Assembly: GCF_032337115.1 (NCBI RefSeq)
Contig: NZ_JAVXZY010000009.1
Coordinates: forward strand, 62,001 to 126,000
Length of the DNA stretch: 64,000 nucleotides
Source of the DNA: Roseateles_C aquae
GTDB taxonomy: Bacteria > Pseudomonadota > Gammaproteobacteria > Burkholderiales > Burkholderiaceae_C
Direction of reading: 5' to 3'
Shown piece after piece: positions 24,534 to 33,345 of the stretch (its first letter is position 1; each line of letters opens with the position of its first letter). The notes below the pieces were generated by a model that saw only the letters and a list, made by a program, of their open reading frames with translations, was not told the origin of the DNA and ran no database searches. The position numbers and the translations under genes were made by a program.

Positions 24534-26255
24534 TCAGAACAGGAAATAGCGCTGGGCCATGGGCAGCACCGTGGCCGGCTCGCAGTGCAGCAGCAGGCCA
24601 TCGGCACGCACCGCGTAGGTCTGCGCGTCGACCTCCATCCGCGGTGCGTAGTCATTGTGGACCATATGCCGCTTGCCGATGCCACGGATGCCGCGCACCG
24701 CCGCCAGCGTCTTCTGGAGCCCGTAGGCCTCGCCCACGCCGGCCGCCAGCGCCGCCTGCGAGACGAAGCTCAGGCTGCCGCGCGCCAGCGACCCACCAAA
24801 GCTGCCGAACATCGGCCGGTAGTGCACCGGCTGCGGCGTCGGGATCGAGGCATTGGGGTCGCCCATGGCGGCCAGCGCGATGCAGCCGCCCTTGATCACG
24901 ATGCTGGGTTTGACGCCGAAGAAGGCCGGCTTCCACAGCACCAGATCCGCCCATTTGCCGAGCTCGATGCTGCCGACCTCATGGCTGATGCCGTGGGCGA
25001 TCGCCGGATTGATGGCCAGCTTGGCCACATAGCGCTTGACGCGGGCGTTGTCGTTCTCGGCGCCGTCGCCAGGCAAGGCACCGCGCTGCAGCTTCATCTT
25101 GTGCGCCGTCTGCCAGCAGCGGATGATGACCTCGCCCACCCGGCCCATGGCCTGCGAGTCGGAGCTGAACATGCTGATGGCGCCGAGGTCGTGCAGGATG
25201 TCCTCGGCGGCAATCGTCTCGCGGCGGATGCGGCTTTCGGCGAAGGCCAGGTCCTCGGCAATGGCGGGATCGAGATGGTGGCAGACCATCAGCATGTCCA
25301 CATGCTCGTCCAGCGTGTTGATCGTGTAGGGCCGGGTTGGATTGGTTGACGACGGCAGCACATTCGCCTCGCCAACCACCTTCAGGATGTCCGGCGCGTG
25401 GCCGCCGCCGGCGCCCTCGGTGTGGAAGGTGTGTATGGTGCGGCCCTTGAAGGCGGCCACCGTGTCTTCGACAAAGCCGCTCTCGTTCAACGTGTCGGTA
25501 TGGATGGCCACCTGGGTATCGGTGGCCTCGGCCACGTTCAGGCAGTTGTCGATCGCCGCCGGCGTCGTGCCCCAGTCTTCGTGCAGCTTCAGGCCAATCG
25601 CGCCGGCCTGGATCTGCTCATGCAGCGCGCCGGGCAGGCTGGCATTGCCCTTGCCGAGAAAGCCCAAATTCATCGGGAAGGCCTCGGCCGCCTGCAGCAT
25701 CCGTTCGATGTGCCAGGGCCCCGGCGTGCAGGTGGTGGCGAAGGTGCCGGTGGCCGGGCCGGTGCCGCCGCCCAGCATCGTCGTCACGCCGCTGGCCAGC
25801 GCTTCCTCGATCTGCTGCGGGCAGATAAAGTGGATGTGGGTATCGACCGCGCCGGCGGTGACGATCATGCCTTCGCAGGCAATCACCTCGGTGCCCGGGC
25901 CGATGATGATGTCCACGCCCGGCTGGGTATCGGGATTGCCGGCCTTGCCGATGGCCACGATGCGGCTGGCCTTCAGGCCGATATCGGCCTTGACGATGCC
26001 CCAGTGATCGAGGATCAGGGCATTGGTCAGCACGGTGTCGACGGCACCCTCAGCCCGACTGCGCTGCGACTGCGCCATGCCGTCGCGTATGGTCTTGCCA
26101 CCGCCGAACTTGACCTCTTCGCCATAGCCGCCGGCCCGCAGGGTCAGGTCTTGCTCGACCTCGATCACCAGCGCGGTGTCGGCCAGGCGCAGCCGGTCGC
26201 CCACGGTGGGGCCGTACATCTCGGCATAGGCGCGGCGTCCGATGCTGGCACTCAT
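24534..26255 (-). CDS. ureC: Urease alpha subunit UreC
   Basis: Catalytic subunit of the nickel urease that hydrolyses urea to ammonia and carbamate. The 573-aa length is normal. Visible are the ligands VDTHIHFICPQQ, the Lys to be carbamylated in GAIGLKLHEDWG, HTFHTEGAGGGHAPD, the flap MVCHHLD and the last Asp region SSDSQAMGRVGE. The start ATG at 26253-26255 overlaps the ureB stop as ATGA. No key residue is missing. Confidence 0.98.
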   Translation of the reverse strand: MSASIGRRAYAEMYGPTVGDRLRLADTALVIEVEQDLTLRAGGYGEEVKFGGGKTIRDGMAQSQRSRAEGAVDTVLTNALILDHWGIVKADIGLKASRIVAIGKAGNPDTQPGVDIIIGPGTEVIACEGMIVTAGAVDTHIHFICPQQIEEALASGVTTMLGGGTGPATGTFATTCTPGPWHIERMLQAAEAFPMNLGFLGKGNASLPGALHEQIQAGAIGLKLHEDWGTTPAAIDNCLNVAEATDTQVAIHTDTLNESGFVEDTVAAFKGRTIHTFHTEGAGGGHAPDILKVVGEANVLPSSTNPTRPYTINTLDEHVDMLMVCHHLDPAIAEDLAFAESRIRRETIAAEDILHDLGAISMFSSDSQAMGRVGEVIIRCWQTAHKMKLQRGALPGDGAENDNARVKRYVAKLAINPAIAHGISHEVGSIELGKWADLVLWKPAFFGVKPSIVIKGGCIALAAMGDPNASIPTPQPVHYRPMFGSFGGSLARGSLSFVSQAALAAGVGEAYGLQKTLAAVRGIRGIGKRHMVHNDYAPRMEVDAQTYAVRADGLLLHCEPATVLPMAQRYFLF

Positions 26256-26557
26256 AGCTTCCCCTGGATCAGGCCGCGAAAGCCGTAGACGATGCGTTCG
26301 CCGGCCAGCTCGACCAGCTCGACCGTGCGCTGCTGCCCCGGCTCGAAGCGCACCGCCAGGCCGGAGGCGATGTTCAGGCGCATGCCGCGCGCTGCACCGC
26401 GATCGAAGGACAAGGCGGCATTGGTCTCGGCGAAGTGGTAGTGCGAGCCGACCTGTATCGGCCGATCGCCGATGTTCTGCACCACCAGGCGCAGCGTGCG
26501 CCGCCCGGGGTTCAGCGCCAGCTCGCCCGCGGGCGTGAACAGCTCGCCGGGAATCAT
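26252..26557 (-). CDS. ureB: Urease beta subunit UreB
   Basis: 101-aa beta subunit (MIPGELFTPAGE..., with VGSHYHFAETN and GFRGLIQGKL). It helps form the urease trimer and has no catalytic residues. Its ATG overlaps the ureJ stop (26554-26557) and its stop overlaps the ureC start, so the J-B-C segment is tightly coupled. The separate small beta subunit is the usual bacterial arrangement. Confidence 0.97.
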   Translation of the reverse strand: MIPGELFTPAGELALNPGRRTLRLVVQNIGDRPIQVGSHYHFAETNAALSFDRGAARGMRLNIASGLAVRFEPGQQRTVELVELAGERIVYGFRGLIQGKL

Positions 26558-27132
26558 GCGCCCACCGCCTGCAGCAGGAGCGCACAGCCCAGCAGCGCAA
26601 TGCCGCCGCCCAGCACCGGTGCGCCCACGGCCGCCAGCTTCAAGTGCCGGCGCAGCAGCAGGCCGAGCAGGAGCCCGGCCACATGCAGCAAGGCGGTGGC
26701 CAGCAAGAGGCCCAAGAGGGCCAGATCGCCATCCAGCTCGGCGCCATGGGCCAGGCCGTGGAAAAACGCAAAGCCGCCGACCAGCGCGGCGGCCAGCAGC
26801 GGCGCCAGGCGCAGGCGCAGCGCCGCCAGCAGGCCCAGACAGAGCACCGAGGCGGCGATCATCGGCTCCTGCAGCGGCGAGTCCAGGCCGGCACGGGCGG
26901 CCACCGCGCCAATCAGCATCAAGAGCACAAAGGCCAGCGGAGCCTGCCAGGCGCGGCGCAGCGCCAGCCCGCTCCACAGGCCAACGGCCAGCATGGCGGC
27001 GAGATGGTCCAGCCCGCTGAGCGGATGAACAAAGCCGCTCAGGAAATCATGGCCATGGGCCAGCTCGCCGGTATGCGAGGCGGCCACCAGCGGCAGCAGG
27101 CCGGCCAGAACGGTGATCAGCGGACGTTTCAT
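26554..27132 (-). CDS. ureJ: HupE/UreJ-family nickel-related membrane protein
   Basis: 192-aa membrane protein starting at MKRPLITV (ATG 27130-27132). A cleavable leader is followed by the HupE signature FVHPLSGLDHLAAMLAVGLW and several hydrophobic segments, including HGLAHGAELDG with further His. HupE and UreJ proteins are secondary nickel or cobalt permeases in hydrogenase and urease loci. Placed between ureA and ureB, it probably supplies Ni for the enzyme. Transport has not been shown for this protein. Confidence 0.9.
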   Translation of the reverse strand: MKRPLITVLAGLLPLVAASHTGELAHGHDFLSGFVHPLSGLDHLAAMLAVGLWSGLALRRAWQAPLAFVLLMLIGAVAARAGLDSPLQEPMIAASVLCLGLLAALRLRLAPLLAAALVGGFAFFHGLAHGAELDGDLALLGLLLATALLHVAGLLLGLLLRRHLKLAAVGAPVLGGGIALLGCALLLQAVGA

Positions 27133-27199
27133 CAGACTAGCCTCGACATTGAAAAGGAGCTTGAAATTCGAAGTGCATGAGCCCATCCCGGACCCAGCA

Positions 27200-27275
27200 G
27201 AGCCCCAGGATCCGGCTTTGCCGGGCCTCGGGGCTCGCCCCCTTCGAGGGGGCGCGCGCAGCGCGTAGGGGGTGG
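27200..27275. repeat. Hairpin-rich repeat between ureA and ureJ
   Basis: The segment contains CCGGCTTTGCCGG, the perfect hairpin GCCCCCTTCGAGGGGGC (27237-27253) and GCGCGCAGCGCG. In reverse complement it matches the repeat at 49070-49150 over most of its length. It lies in the 147-bp gap after ureA. No T-tract follows, so attenuation or mRNA stabilisation is more likely than full termination. Confidence 0.8.
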
Positions 27276-27279
27276 GCCA

Positions 27280-27582
27280 TCACACAATCGGTTGGTGGAC
27301 GGTGACGAGCTTGGTGCCGTCGGGAAAGGTGGCCTCGACCTGGATGTCGGGGATCATCTCGGCCACGCCCTCCATCACATCGGCGCGGCTGAGCAGGCTG
27401 CGGCCTTCGCTCATCAGCTGGGCCACGGTCTTGCCATCGCGGGCGCCCTCCATCACGGCGGCGCTGATGAAGGCCACCGCTTCCGGGTAGTTGAGCTTGA
27501 GCCCGCGCGCCCGGCGGCGCTCGGCCAGCAGGGCGGCGGTGAAGATCAGCAGCTTGTCGCGCTCACGCGGCGTCAGTTCCAT
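27280..27582 (-). CDS. ureA: Urease gamma subunit UreA
   Basis: 100-aa gamma subunit (MELTPRERDKLLIFTAALLAERR, LNYPEAVAFISAAVMEGARDG, GTKLVTVHQPIV). It is the first gene of the minus-strand ure run, with the start ATG at 27580-27582. Upstream, 106 bp separate it from the divergent permease-kinase hybrid gene. ureD, normally just upstream of ureA in this group, is not here. Confidence 0.97.
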   Translation of the reverse strand: MELTPRERDKLLIFTAALLAERRRARGLKLNYPEAVAFISAAVMEGARDGKTVAQLMSEGRSLLSRADVMEGVAEMIPDIQVEATFPDGTKLVTVHQPIV

Positions 27583-27688
27583 CGCAGATGAATCCTCTCT
27601 GTCGAGTGACAAAGCAAGCGCCGTGCCGCCTCGGCCGCTGCCGTGCAGAAATACGGCGGGCACGGAAGCTGCACGCTGCATCGCCTTG
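27583..27688. promoter_or_regulatory. Shared divergent promoter region of ureA and the hybrid kinase
   Basis: This 106-bp gap must hold both start regions. It includes TTTGTCACTCGACAG (minus strand) and other moderately AT-rich bases at 27583-27625. I could not identify a convincing sigma-54 (GG-N10-GC) site or a clear dyad, so the regulator site is unresolved. Confidence 0.4.
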
Positions 27689-30600
27689 ATGGACGCCGCC
27701 CCAGAACTCAACAGCACCCGGCCGTTACCGGCCGAGGCGCCGCAGCGCGTCATCAAGGTGCGCCGCGACTACAACGCCTGGGTGGCCCGCGAAACGCTGG
27801 AGGACTATGCGCTGCGCTACACGCCGCAGCGCTTCAGGCGCTGGTCGCCGCTGCGCGTGGCCCATACCGCTTTTGGTGCGGCCTCCTTCCTGATCCTGGA
27901 GGCCGTCGGGGCGACGCTGCTGCTGCAGTACGGCTGGGCCAATGCCTGCTGGGCCATTGTGGCCACCGGGGCCATCATCTTTCTCGCCGGCCTGCCCATC
28001 AGCATCTATGCGGCGCGCTATGGCGTCGACATGGACCTGCTGACCCGCGGCGCCGGCTTTGGCTACATCGGCTCGACGCTGAGCTCGCTGGTCTACGCCA
28101 GCTTCACCTTCATCTTCTTTGCGCTCGAAGCCGCGGTGATGGCCTATGCGCTGGACCTGGCGCTGGACATTCCGCCGCGCTGGGGCTATCTGCTCTGTGC
28201 GCTGGTGGTGATTCCGCTGGTGACCCATGGCGTGTCGGCCATCAGCCGGCTGCAGCTGTTGACCCAGCCGCTCTGGCTGGCGATGTTGATCGCCCCCTTT
28301 GCCGCCGTGCTCTGGCAGGACCCGGCCGCCTTTGCGGGCGCCATGCACCAGGCCGGCGCCCAATCGCACAGCGCCGGCTTCGAGCTGCGCTACTTTGGTG
28401 CGGCGCTCACCGTGGGCATTGCCCTGATCACCCAGATGGGCGAGCAGGCCGACTATCTGCGCTTCATGCCGGCCCTGCCCGCCGACGCGCCGCCGGCGCA
28501 ACGGCGCCGCTGGTGGGCGGCCGTGCTGGTGGGCGGGCCGGGCTGGGTGATCCTGGGCGTGCTGAAGATGCTGGGCGGCGCACTGCTGGCCTGGCTGGCG
28601 CTGTCGCACAGCGTGCCGGCCGAACGCGCCGTCGATCCCAACCAGATGTACCTGGCCGCCTATGAGACGCTGTTTCCGCGCTACGGCTGGGCGGTGGCGG
28701 CCACGGCGCTGTTCGTCGTCATCTCGCAGCTGAAGATCAACGTCACCAATGCCTATGCCGGCTCGCTGGCCTGGAGCAACTTCTTCTCGCGGCTGACGCA
28801 CAGCCACCCCGGCCGCGTCGTCTGGGTGGTATTCAACACGCTGATCGCCTTCCTGCTGATGGAGATGGATGTTTTCGAGGCGCTGGCCGCCGTGCTGGGC
28901 CTGTACGGCAATATCGCCATCGCCTGGATCATGGCGGTGGTGGCCGATCTGCTGATCAACAAGCCGCTGGGCCTTTCGCCCGCCGGCATCGAGTTCAAGC
29001 GCGCCCATCTCTACGACATCAACCCGGTCGGCGTCGGCGCCATGGCCCTGGCCTCCGGCCTGGCCATCGCCGCCCACCTGGGCCTGCTGGGCGAAGCGCT
29101 GCAACCGTTCTCGGCGCTGATCGCCATGGGCGTGGCGCTGCTGGCCGCGCCGCTGATCGCCTGGCTGACGAAAGGCCGCTACTACCTCGCCCGCAGCCCT
29201 GAACCTGAGCCGGACGATGCCGGCCGGCCCCTGCGGCCGCAGCGCTGCGTGATCTGCGAACGCGACTACGAGGCGCCGGACATGGCCTACTGCCCGGCCT
29301 ACCGCGGCGCCATCTGCTCCTTGTGCTGCACGCTGGACGCGCGCTGCGGCGATCTGTGCAAGCCGCAGGCGCGGCTGTCCGCGCAATGGGCGGCGCTCTT
29401 GCATGCGCTGCTGCCACGCAAGACCTGGCCCTATCTGGACACCGGCCTCGGCCACTTCCTGCTGCTGATGGCGATTCTGATGCCGCTGCTGGCCGCGCTG
29501 TTTGGCCTGCTCTACCACCAGGAGCTGAAGCACCTGCAGGATGCCGCCGCCATTGTCAGCCAGGGTGCCAGCCTGCGTGCCGGCCTGCTCAAGGCCTATG
29601 TGCTGCTGGGCCTGGTGCTGGGCGTGGCGGCCTGGTGGCTGGTGCTGGCGCGGCAGAGCCGCGAGGTGGCTCAGCAGGAATCGAACCGCCAGACCGAGGC
29701 GCTGATGCTGGAGATCGCCTCGCACCAGCGCACCGACCAGGCGCTGCAGGCCGCGCGCGACCAGGCCCGCCAGGCGCAGGCGGCGGCCGAGGCGGCCAAC
29801 CAGGCCAAGAGCCGCTACGTCAGCGCCATCAGCCATGAGCTGCGCACGCCGCTGAACAGCATGCTCGGCTACGCGCAGCTGATGGCCGAGGATGCCGACA
29901 TGCCGCCACGACGCCGCCAGGCGGTGCAGGTGATCAAGCGCAGCGGCGACCATCTGCTGACGTTGATCGACGCCACGCTGGACCTGGCCCGCATCGAAGC
30001 CGGCAAGCTCTCGCTGCAGCCCGCGCCGATGCACTTCGAAGACGCGATGCACGAGCTGGCCGAGCTGTTCGAGCCGCAGGCGGCGGCGCGCGGCCTGCAA
30101 TTTCGTTTCGAGCCGCAGGGCACGCTGCCGGCGCTGGTGCGGGCCGACGAGCAGCGGCTGCGCCAGATCCTGATCAATCTGCTGGGCAATGCGCTGAAGT
30201 TCACCCAGCGGGGTCAGGTCGTGCTGCGCGTCCAGCATGCGCGCGAGCTGGCGCTGTTCGAGGTCGAGGACAGCGGCCCCGGCATGACGCCGGAGGCGCT
30301 GGCGCGCATCTTCGAGCCCTTCGAGCGGGCCGGCAGCAGCGCCCCGGGCGCCGGCCTCGGCCTGACCATTGCCCGCATGCTGTGCGAGCTGATGGGCGGT
30401 GAGTTGAGCGCGCGCAGCGAGCCCGGCCGCGGTTCGGTGTTTGCGCTGCGCCTCTTCCTGCCGGTGCTCGCGCCACCGGCCTTGCCCGCGCCGGGTGTGC
30501 GGCGACGCACCGTGCTTGATGGCAGCGATCGCCAGCTGCTGATCGTCGACAACGAAGAGGCCGACCGGCAGCTGCTCGTCGAGCTGCTGACGCCGCTGGG

Positions 30601-31240
30601 CTTTGCCCTGCGCTGCGCCGCCAACGGCCACGATGCGCTGGACCTGGTCGCCACCGGCTACCGCCCCGATGCGGTGCTGATGGACCTGGCCATGCCCGGC
30701 ATCGACGGCTGGACCACCATCGCCCGGCTGCGCCGCCTGCTCGGCCCCGAGGCGCGCACCGCCTATGCCATCGTCTCCGCCAATGCCTTCGAGAAGGGGC
30801 AGGACAACGAGGTGGGCATTGCTGCCACCGACTTCATCACCAAGCCGGTGCGCCACACCCAGCTGCTGGACTGGCTGGCCACGGCGCTGCAACTGCCCTC
30901 GCGCGAGCCCAGCGCGGCGCCCGAGCCCCCACCCGACGCTGTGGCGAGCCACAACCCAGGCTCAGCGCAGCCTTCCCTGCCCGCCCTCCCCGAGCTGGCG
31001 GCGCTGGCTAAAGGCTTGCAGCTGGGCTACTACCGCGGCGTGCTGCAGCAGCTCGATGCCTTGGCCCAGGCCTTGCCGGCAGAGGCCGCGCTATGGACCC
31101 GCTGGCGCGGGCTGGCCCAGGGCTTTCAGTTTGACTTGATTGGCCAGCAGCTCGCCGAACGCTTGGCCCAGCAAGACCTGACCCCGCCTTTGGCCTCGCC
31201 CCCTCTGCCCGGAGTACAGCCGCGTGAACACCACCCTTGA
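27689..31240 (+). CDS. NCS1 permease - histidine kinase - receiver hybrid protein
   Basis: 1183-aa fusion from ATG 27689; frame extension upstream is antisense to ureA and is not used. Residues about 20-500 are a nucleobase:cation symporter-1 (NCS1) permease with about 12 membrane segments (FGYIGSTLSSLVYASF, ITQMGEQADYLRFMP, INVTNAYAGSLAWSNFFSR). A linker with eight Cys (520, 523, 535, 543, 546, 547, 553, 557) follows, then two membrane helices and a coiled coil. The kinase has His716 (SHELRTPLNSML), LLGNALKF and GAGLGLTIARM. A receiver has VDNEEADR and Asp999. About 100 further residues may be a phosphotransfer-like helical end. By analogy with CbrA-type transporter-kinases it likely senses a substrate during binding or transport. 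The divergent ureA suggests urea or a purine derivative (inference). Confidence 0.85.
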   Translation: MDAAPELNSTRPLPAEAPQRVIKVRRDYNAWVARETLEDYALRYTPQRFRRWSPLRVAHTAFGAASFLILEAVGATLLLQYGWANACWAIVATGAIIFLAGLPISIYAARYGVDMDLLTRGAGFGYIGSTLSSLVYASFTFIFFALEAAVMAYALDLALDIPPRWGYLLCALVVIPLVTHGVSAISRLQLLTQPLWLAMLIAPFAAVLWQDPAAFAGAMHQAGAQSHSAGFELRYFGAALTVGIALITQMGEQADYLRFMPALPADAPPAQRRRWWAAVLVGGPGWVILGVLKMLGGALLAWLALSHSVPAERAVDPNQMYLAAYETLFPRYGWAVAATALFVVISQLKINVTNAYAGSLAWSNFFSRLTHSHPGRVVWVVFNTLIAFLLMEMDVFEALAAVLGLYGNIAIAWIMAVVADLLINKPLGLSPAGIEFKRAHLYDINPVGVGAMALASGLAIAAHLGLLGEALQPFSALIAMGVALLAAPLIAWLTKGRYYLARSPEPEPDDAGRPLRPQRCVICERDYEAPDMAYCPAYRGAICSLCCTLDARCGDLCKPQARLSAQWAALLHALLPRKTWPYLDTGLGHFLLLMAILMPLLAALFGLLYHQELKHLQDAAAIVSQGASLRAGLLKAYVLLGLVLGVAAWWLVLARQSREVAQQESNRQTEALMLEIASHQRTDQALQAARDQARQAQAAAEAANQAKSRYVSAISHELRTPLNSMLGYAQLMAEDADMPPRRRQAVQVIKRSGDHLLTLIDATLDLARIEAGKLSLQPAPMHFEDAMHELAELFEPQAAARGLQFRFEPQGTLPALVRADEQRLRQILINLLGNALKFTQRGQVVLRVQHARELALFEVEDSGPGMTPEALARIFEPFERAGSSAPGAGLGLTIARMLCELMGGELSARSEPGRGSVFALRLFLPVLAPPALPAPGVRRRTVLDGSDRQLLIVDNEEADRQLLVELLTPLGFALRCAANGHDALDLVATGYRPDAVLMDLAMPGIDGWTTIARLRRLLGPEARTAYAIVSANAFEKGQDNEVGIAATDFITKPVRHTQLLDWLATALQLPSREPSAAPEPPPDAVASHNPGSAQPSLPALPELAALAKGLQLGYYRGVLQQLDALAQALPAEAALWTRWRGLAQGFQFDLIGQQLAERLAQQDLTPPLASPPLPGVQPREHHP

Positions 31241-32252
31241 GCCCACCATGAACACCAGCGCCCGCCCGGCCACGCTCGATCGCAGCGGTGCGCTGGTGCT
31301 GATCGTCGACGATGTGCCGGACAACCTCGCCCTGCTGCACGATGCGCTCGACGAATCCGGCTACACCGTGCTGGTTGCCACCAGCGGCGAGAGCGCCTTG
31401 CAGCGTGCCGCCCAGGCCCTACCCGACATCGTGCTGCTGGACGCGGTGATGCCCGGCGGCATCGATGGCTTCGAGGTCGCCCGCCGGCTCAAGGCCAGCC
31501 CGGGCACCGCCGCCATTCCCATCGTCTTCATGACCGGGCTGACCGAGACCGAACACCTGGTCGCCGCGCTGGAGGCCGGCGGCAGCGACTACGTCACCAA
31601 GCCGATCAAGCCCAAGGAAGTGCTGGCACGCATGCAGGTCCATCTGCGCGGCGCTCAGCAGGCCCATCAGGCCCACCAGGCCACGCAGACCCGGCGCGCG
31701 CTCGACGCCTTCGGCTACGCCAGCCTGAGCGTGCGCGCCAGCGATGGCCGGCTGCTCTGGCAGACGCCGCTGGCCCGCGAGCTGCTGTTGCGCTACTACG
31801 GCAGCAGCGGCCCGCTGCTGCCGGCCGCCGTGCTGGCCTGGCTACAGCAGCATCTGTCGGCCGCCGAGCGTGAAGGGCTGGAGCCGCCGCGGCTCAGCGC
31901 CGAACTGGGTGCGCAGCGGCTCAGCATCGCCCTGCACCAGCAGATCGAGGCCGCCGATGAAGACGGCAGCGGCGGCGAATGGCTGCTGGTGATGCGTGAG
32001 AGCTCGGATCTGGCGCTGATCGAACAGCTCGGCCTGGCGCTGCGCCTGACCGCGCGCGAGGCCGAGGTGCTGTACTGGGTGGTCAAGGGCAAGATCAATC
32101 GCGACATTGCCGACATCGTCGGCGCCAGCCCGGCCACGGTGAAAAAACACCTGGAACGCATCCACGCCAAGCTCGGCGTCGAAACCCGCACCGCCGCCGC
32201 CGCGCTGACGATCAGCCGGATGCACCAGCTGCATCCGCAGTGGGAGCTCTGA
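31224..32252 (+). CDS. Response regulator with LuxR-type DNA-binding domain
   Basis: 342 aa from GTG 31224, with GGAG at 31210-31213; ATG 31248 is an alternative. The receiver (about 22-145) has VDD (28-30), the phospho-acceptor Asp73 (IVLLDAVMPGGIDGFE) and a KPIKPKE lysine. A middle region of about 120 residues is unassigned. The end carries a GerE/LuxR helix-turn-helix (LTAREAEVLYWVVKG, ATVKKHLERIHAKLGVETR). The GTG start overlaps the hybrid kinase gene by 17 bp, so they form a cognate pair. Probable targets are the divergent ure operon and the urt operon (inference). Confidence 0.88.
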   Translation: MNTTLEPTMNTSARPATLDRSGALVLIVDDVPDNLALLHDALDESGYTVLVATSGESALQRAAQALPDIVLLDAVMPGGIDGFEVARRLKASPGTAAIPIVFMTGLTETEHLVAALEAGGSDYVTKPIKPKEVLARMQVHLRGAQQAHQAHQATQTRRALDAFGYASLSVRASDGRLLWQTPLARELLLRYYGSSGPLLPAAVLAWLQQHLSAAEREGLEPPRLSAELGAQRLSIALHQQIEAADEDGSGGEWLLVMRESSDLALIEQLGLALRLTAREAEVLYWVVKGKINRDIADIVGASPATVKKHLERIHAKLGVETRTAAAALTISRMHQLHPQWEL

Positions 32253-32268
32253 GGCCTGTCGCCAAGCC

Positions 32269-33291
32269 TCAAACGTCGTAGCCGGGATTGCGCCGATCCA
32301 GCTCGCGCAAGAGGCTGGGCCAGACAAACTTGGCGCCCATGCCGCCGGTCTGCACCCGGTGCGATTCGGCCGTGCCGGCGATGATGCGTGGGTCGACCTC
32401 GACCAGCGGGCCGCCAGCCTGGGCGCTGATCTGGATCTGGCAGGCGCTCTCGAACACATACATGGCCAGGAAGGCGTCCGCCGTGCCCTTGCCCACCGTC
32501 AGCAGGCCGTGATTGCGCAGGCACAGAAAGGTCTTGTCGCCCAGATCGGCCTGCAGCCGCGGCTGCTCATCCTCGCGGATGGCCACGCCTTCGTAGTCGT
32601 GATAGGCCAGCGAGGCCAGCACAAAAGTGCTTTGCTGCGAGATCGGCAGCACACCGCAGCGCTGTGCCGACACCGCCACGCCGGCACGGGTATGGGTGTG
32701 CAGCACGCAGCCCACGTCCTCACGCGCCGCATGGATGGCCGAGTGAATCACGAAGCCGGCCTGGTTCACTGGAAACGGCGAGTCATCAAGCTTGTTGCCC
32801 TGCAAGTCAATCTTGACCAGGCTGGACGCGGTGATCTCGTTGAACATCAGCCCATAGGGATTGATCAGAAAGTGATGCTCCGGCCCGGGCAGCCGGCGGC
32901 TGATGTGGGTGAAGATCAGATCGCTCCAGCCGTATAGCGCTACAAGGGCCTGCTAGCCCTAGCTTTGCCTGATGCGTTGCCCCAGAAATGGCCGTGAACA
33001 AGGCGCAAAACGAAACCGGGGCGCACCCCCGGTGAGGCTTTGCAACGACGTGCACGGCCATTTCTGGGGCAACCCTCCGGGAGAGGGGCTCCAAGGGCCC
33101 CACTCGTTGTTGAACTCCTCGCCCAGGCGGCCAGCCTGGGCATCGTCGTCCGCCTAGATTGAGGCCCTTGGTGCCCCTCTCGCACAGGCAAAGCTAGGGC
33201 TAACAGGCCCTATCCGGTAGCAGGCCGCGAGATCGACGCGCAGCTGCCACTCCTCGGGCGATACCTTGTCTTTCAGCGAGGGGATGTCCAT
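32269..33291 (-). pseudogene. Class II aldolase/adducin-family gene split by an insertion
   Basis: The 5' part (33291 to about 33211) encodes MDIPSLKDKV then VDLAACYR. The 3' part (about 32943 to 32269) resumes at VALYGWSDLIFTHISRR and continues through HTHTRAGVAV, LRNHGLLTVG and FVWPSLLRELDRRNPGYDV. Joined, they make a normal class II aldolase of about 250 aa with its metal-binding His residues. Between them lies a 265-bp element with terminal inverted repeats; a TAG in the reading frame just inside it prevents full-length translation. Both halves are otherwise undamaged, so the insertion looks recent. Met at 32847 could in principle start a shortened protein, but the loss of the N-terminus would remove core structure. 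Confidence 0.88.
32946..33210. mobile_element. MITE-like non-autonomous insertion, 265 bp
   Basis: The element has 26-bp terminal inverted repeats, 32946-32971 and 33185-33210, with one mismatch (GGGCCTGCTAGCCCTAGC at the left; CTAGGGCTAACAGGCCC at the right). It has no open frame for a transposase. Inside are three nested inverted repeats: 32976-32996 with 33052-33073, about 33081-33099 with 33162-33180, and GCCCAGGC/GCCTGGGC at 33121-33141. A target duplication is not clear; the flanks read CTACAA and TATCCG. It interrupts the aldolase gene. Confidence 0.85.
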
Positions 33292-33345
33292 GGCTTTGTC
33301 TCTAGATGTGCAGCCCATCATGCAGGCGTATCGGGCGCCGCGCCG

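Noticed and set aside
27725..30952. 1075-aa frame opposite the permease-kinase gene
   Set aside because: A high-GC shadow frame with low-complexity Gln/Arg/His composition; the plus-strand frame has clear domains.
32946..33210. Integron cassette or attC site
   Set aside because: Core boxes do not match attC consensus and there is no integrase; terminal repeats fit a MITE better.
32946..33210. Complete insertion sequence
   Set aside because: At 265 bp it has no room for a transposase gene.
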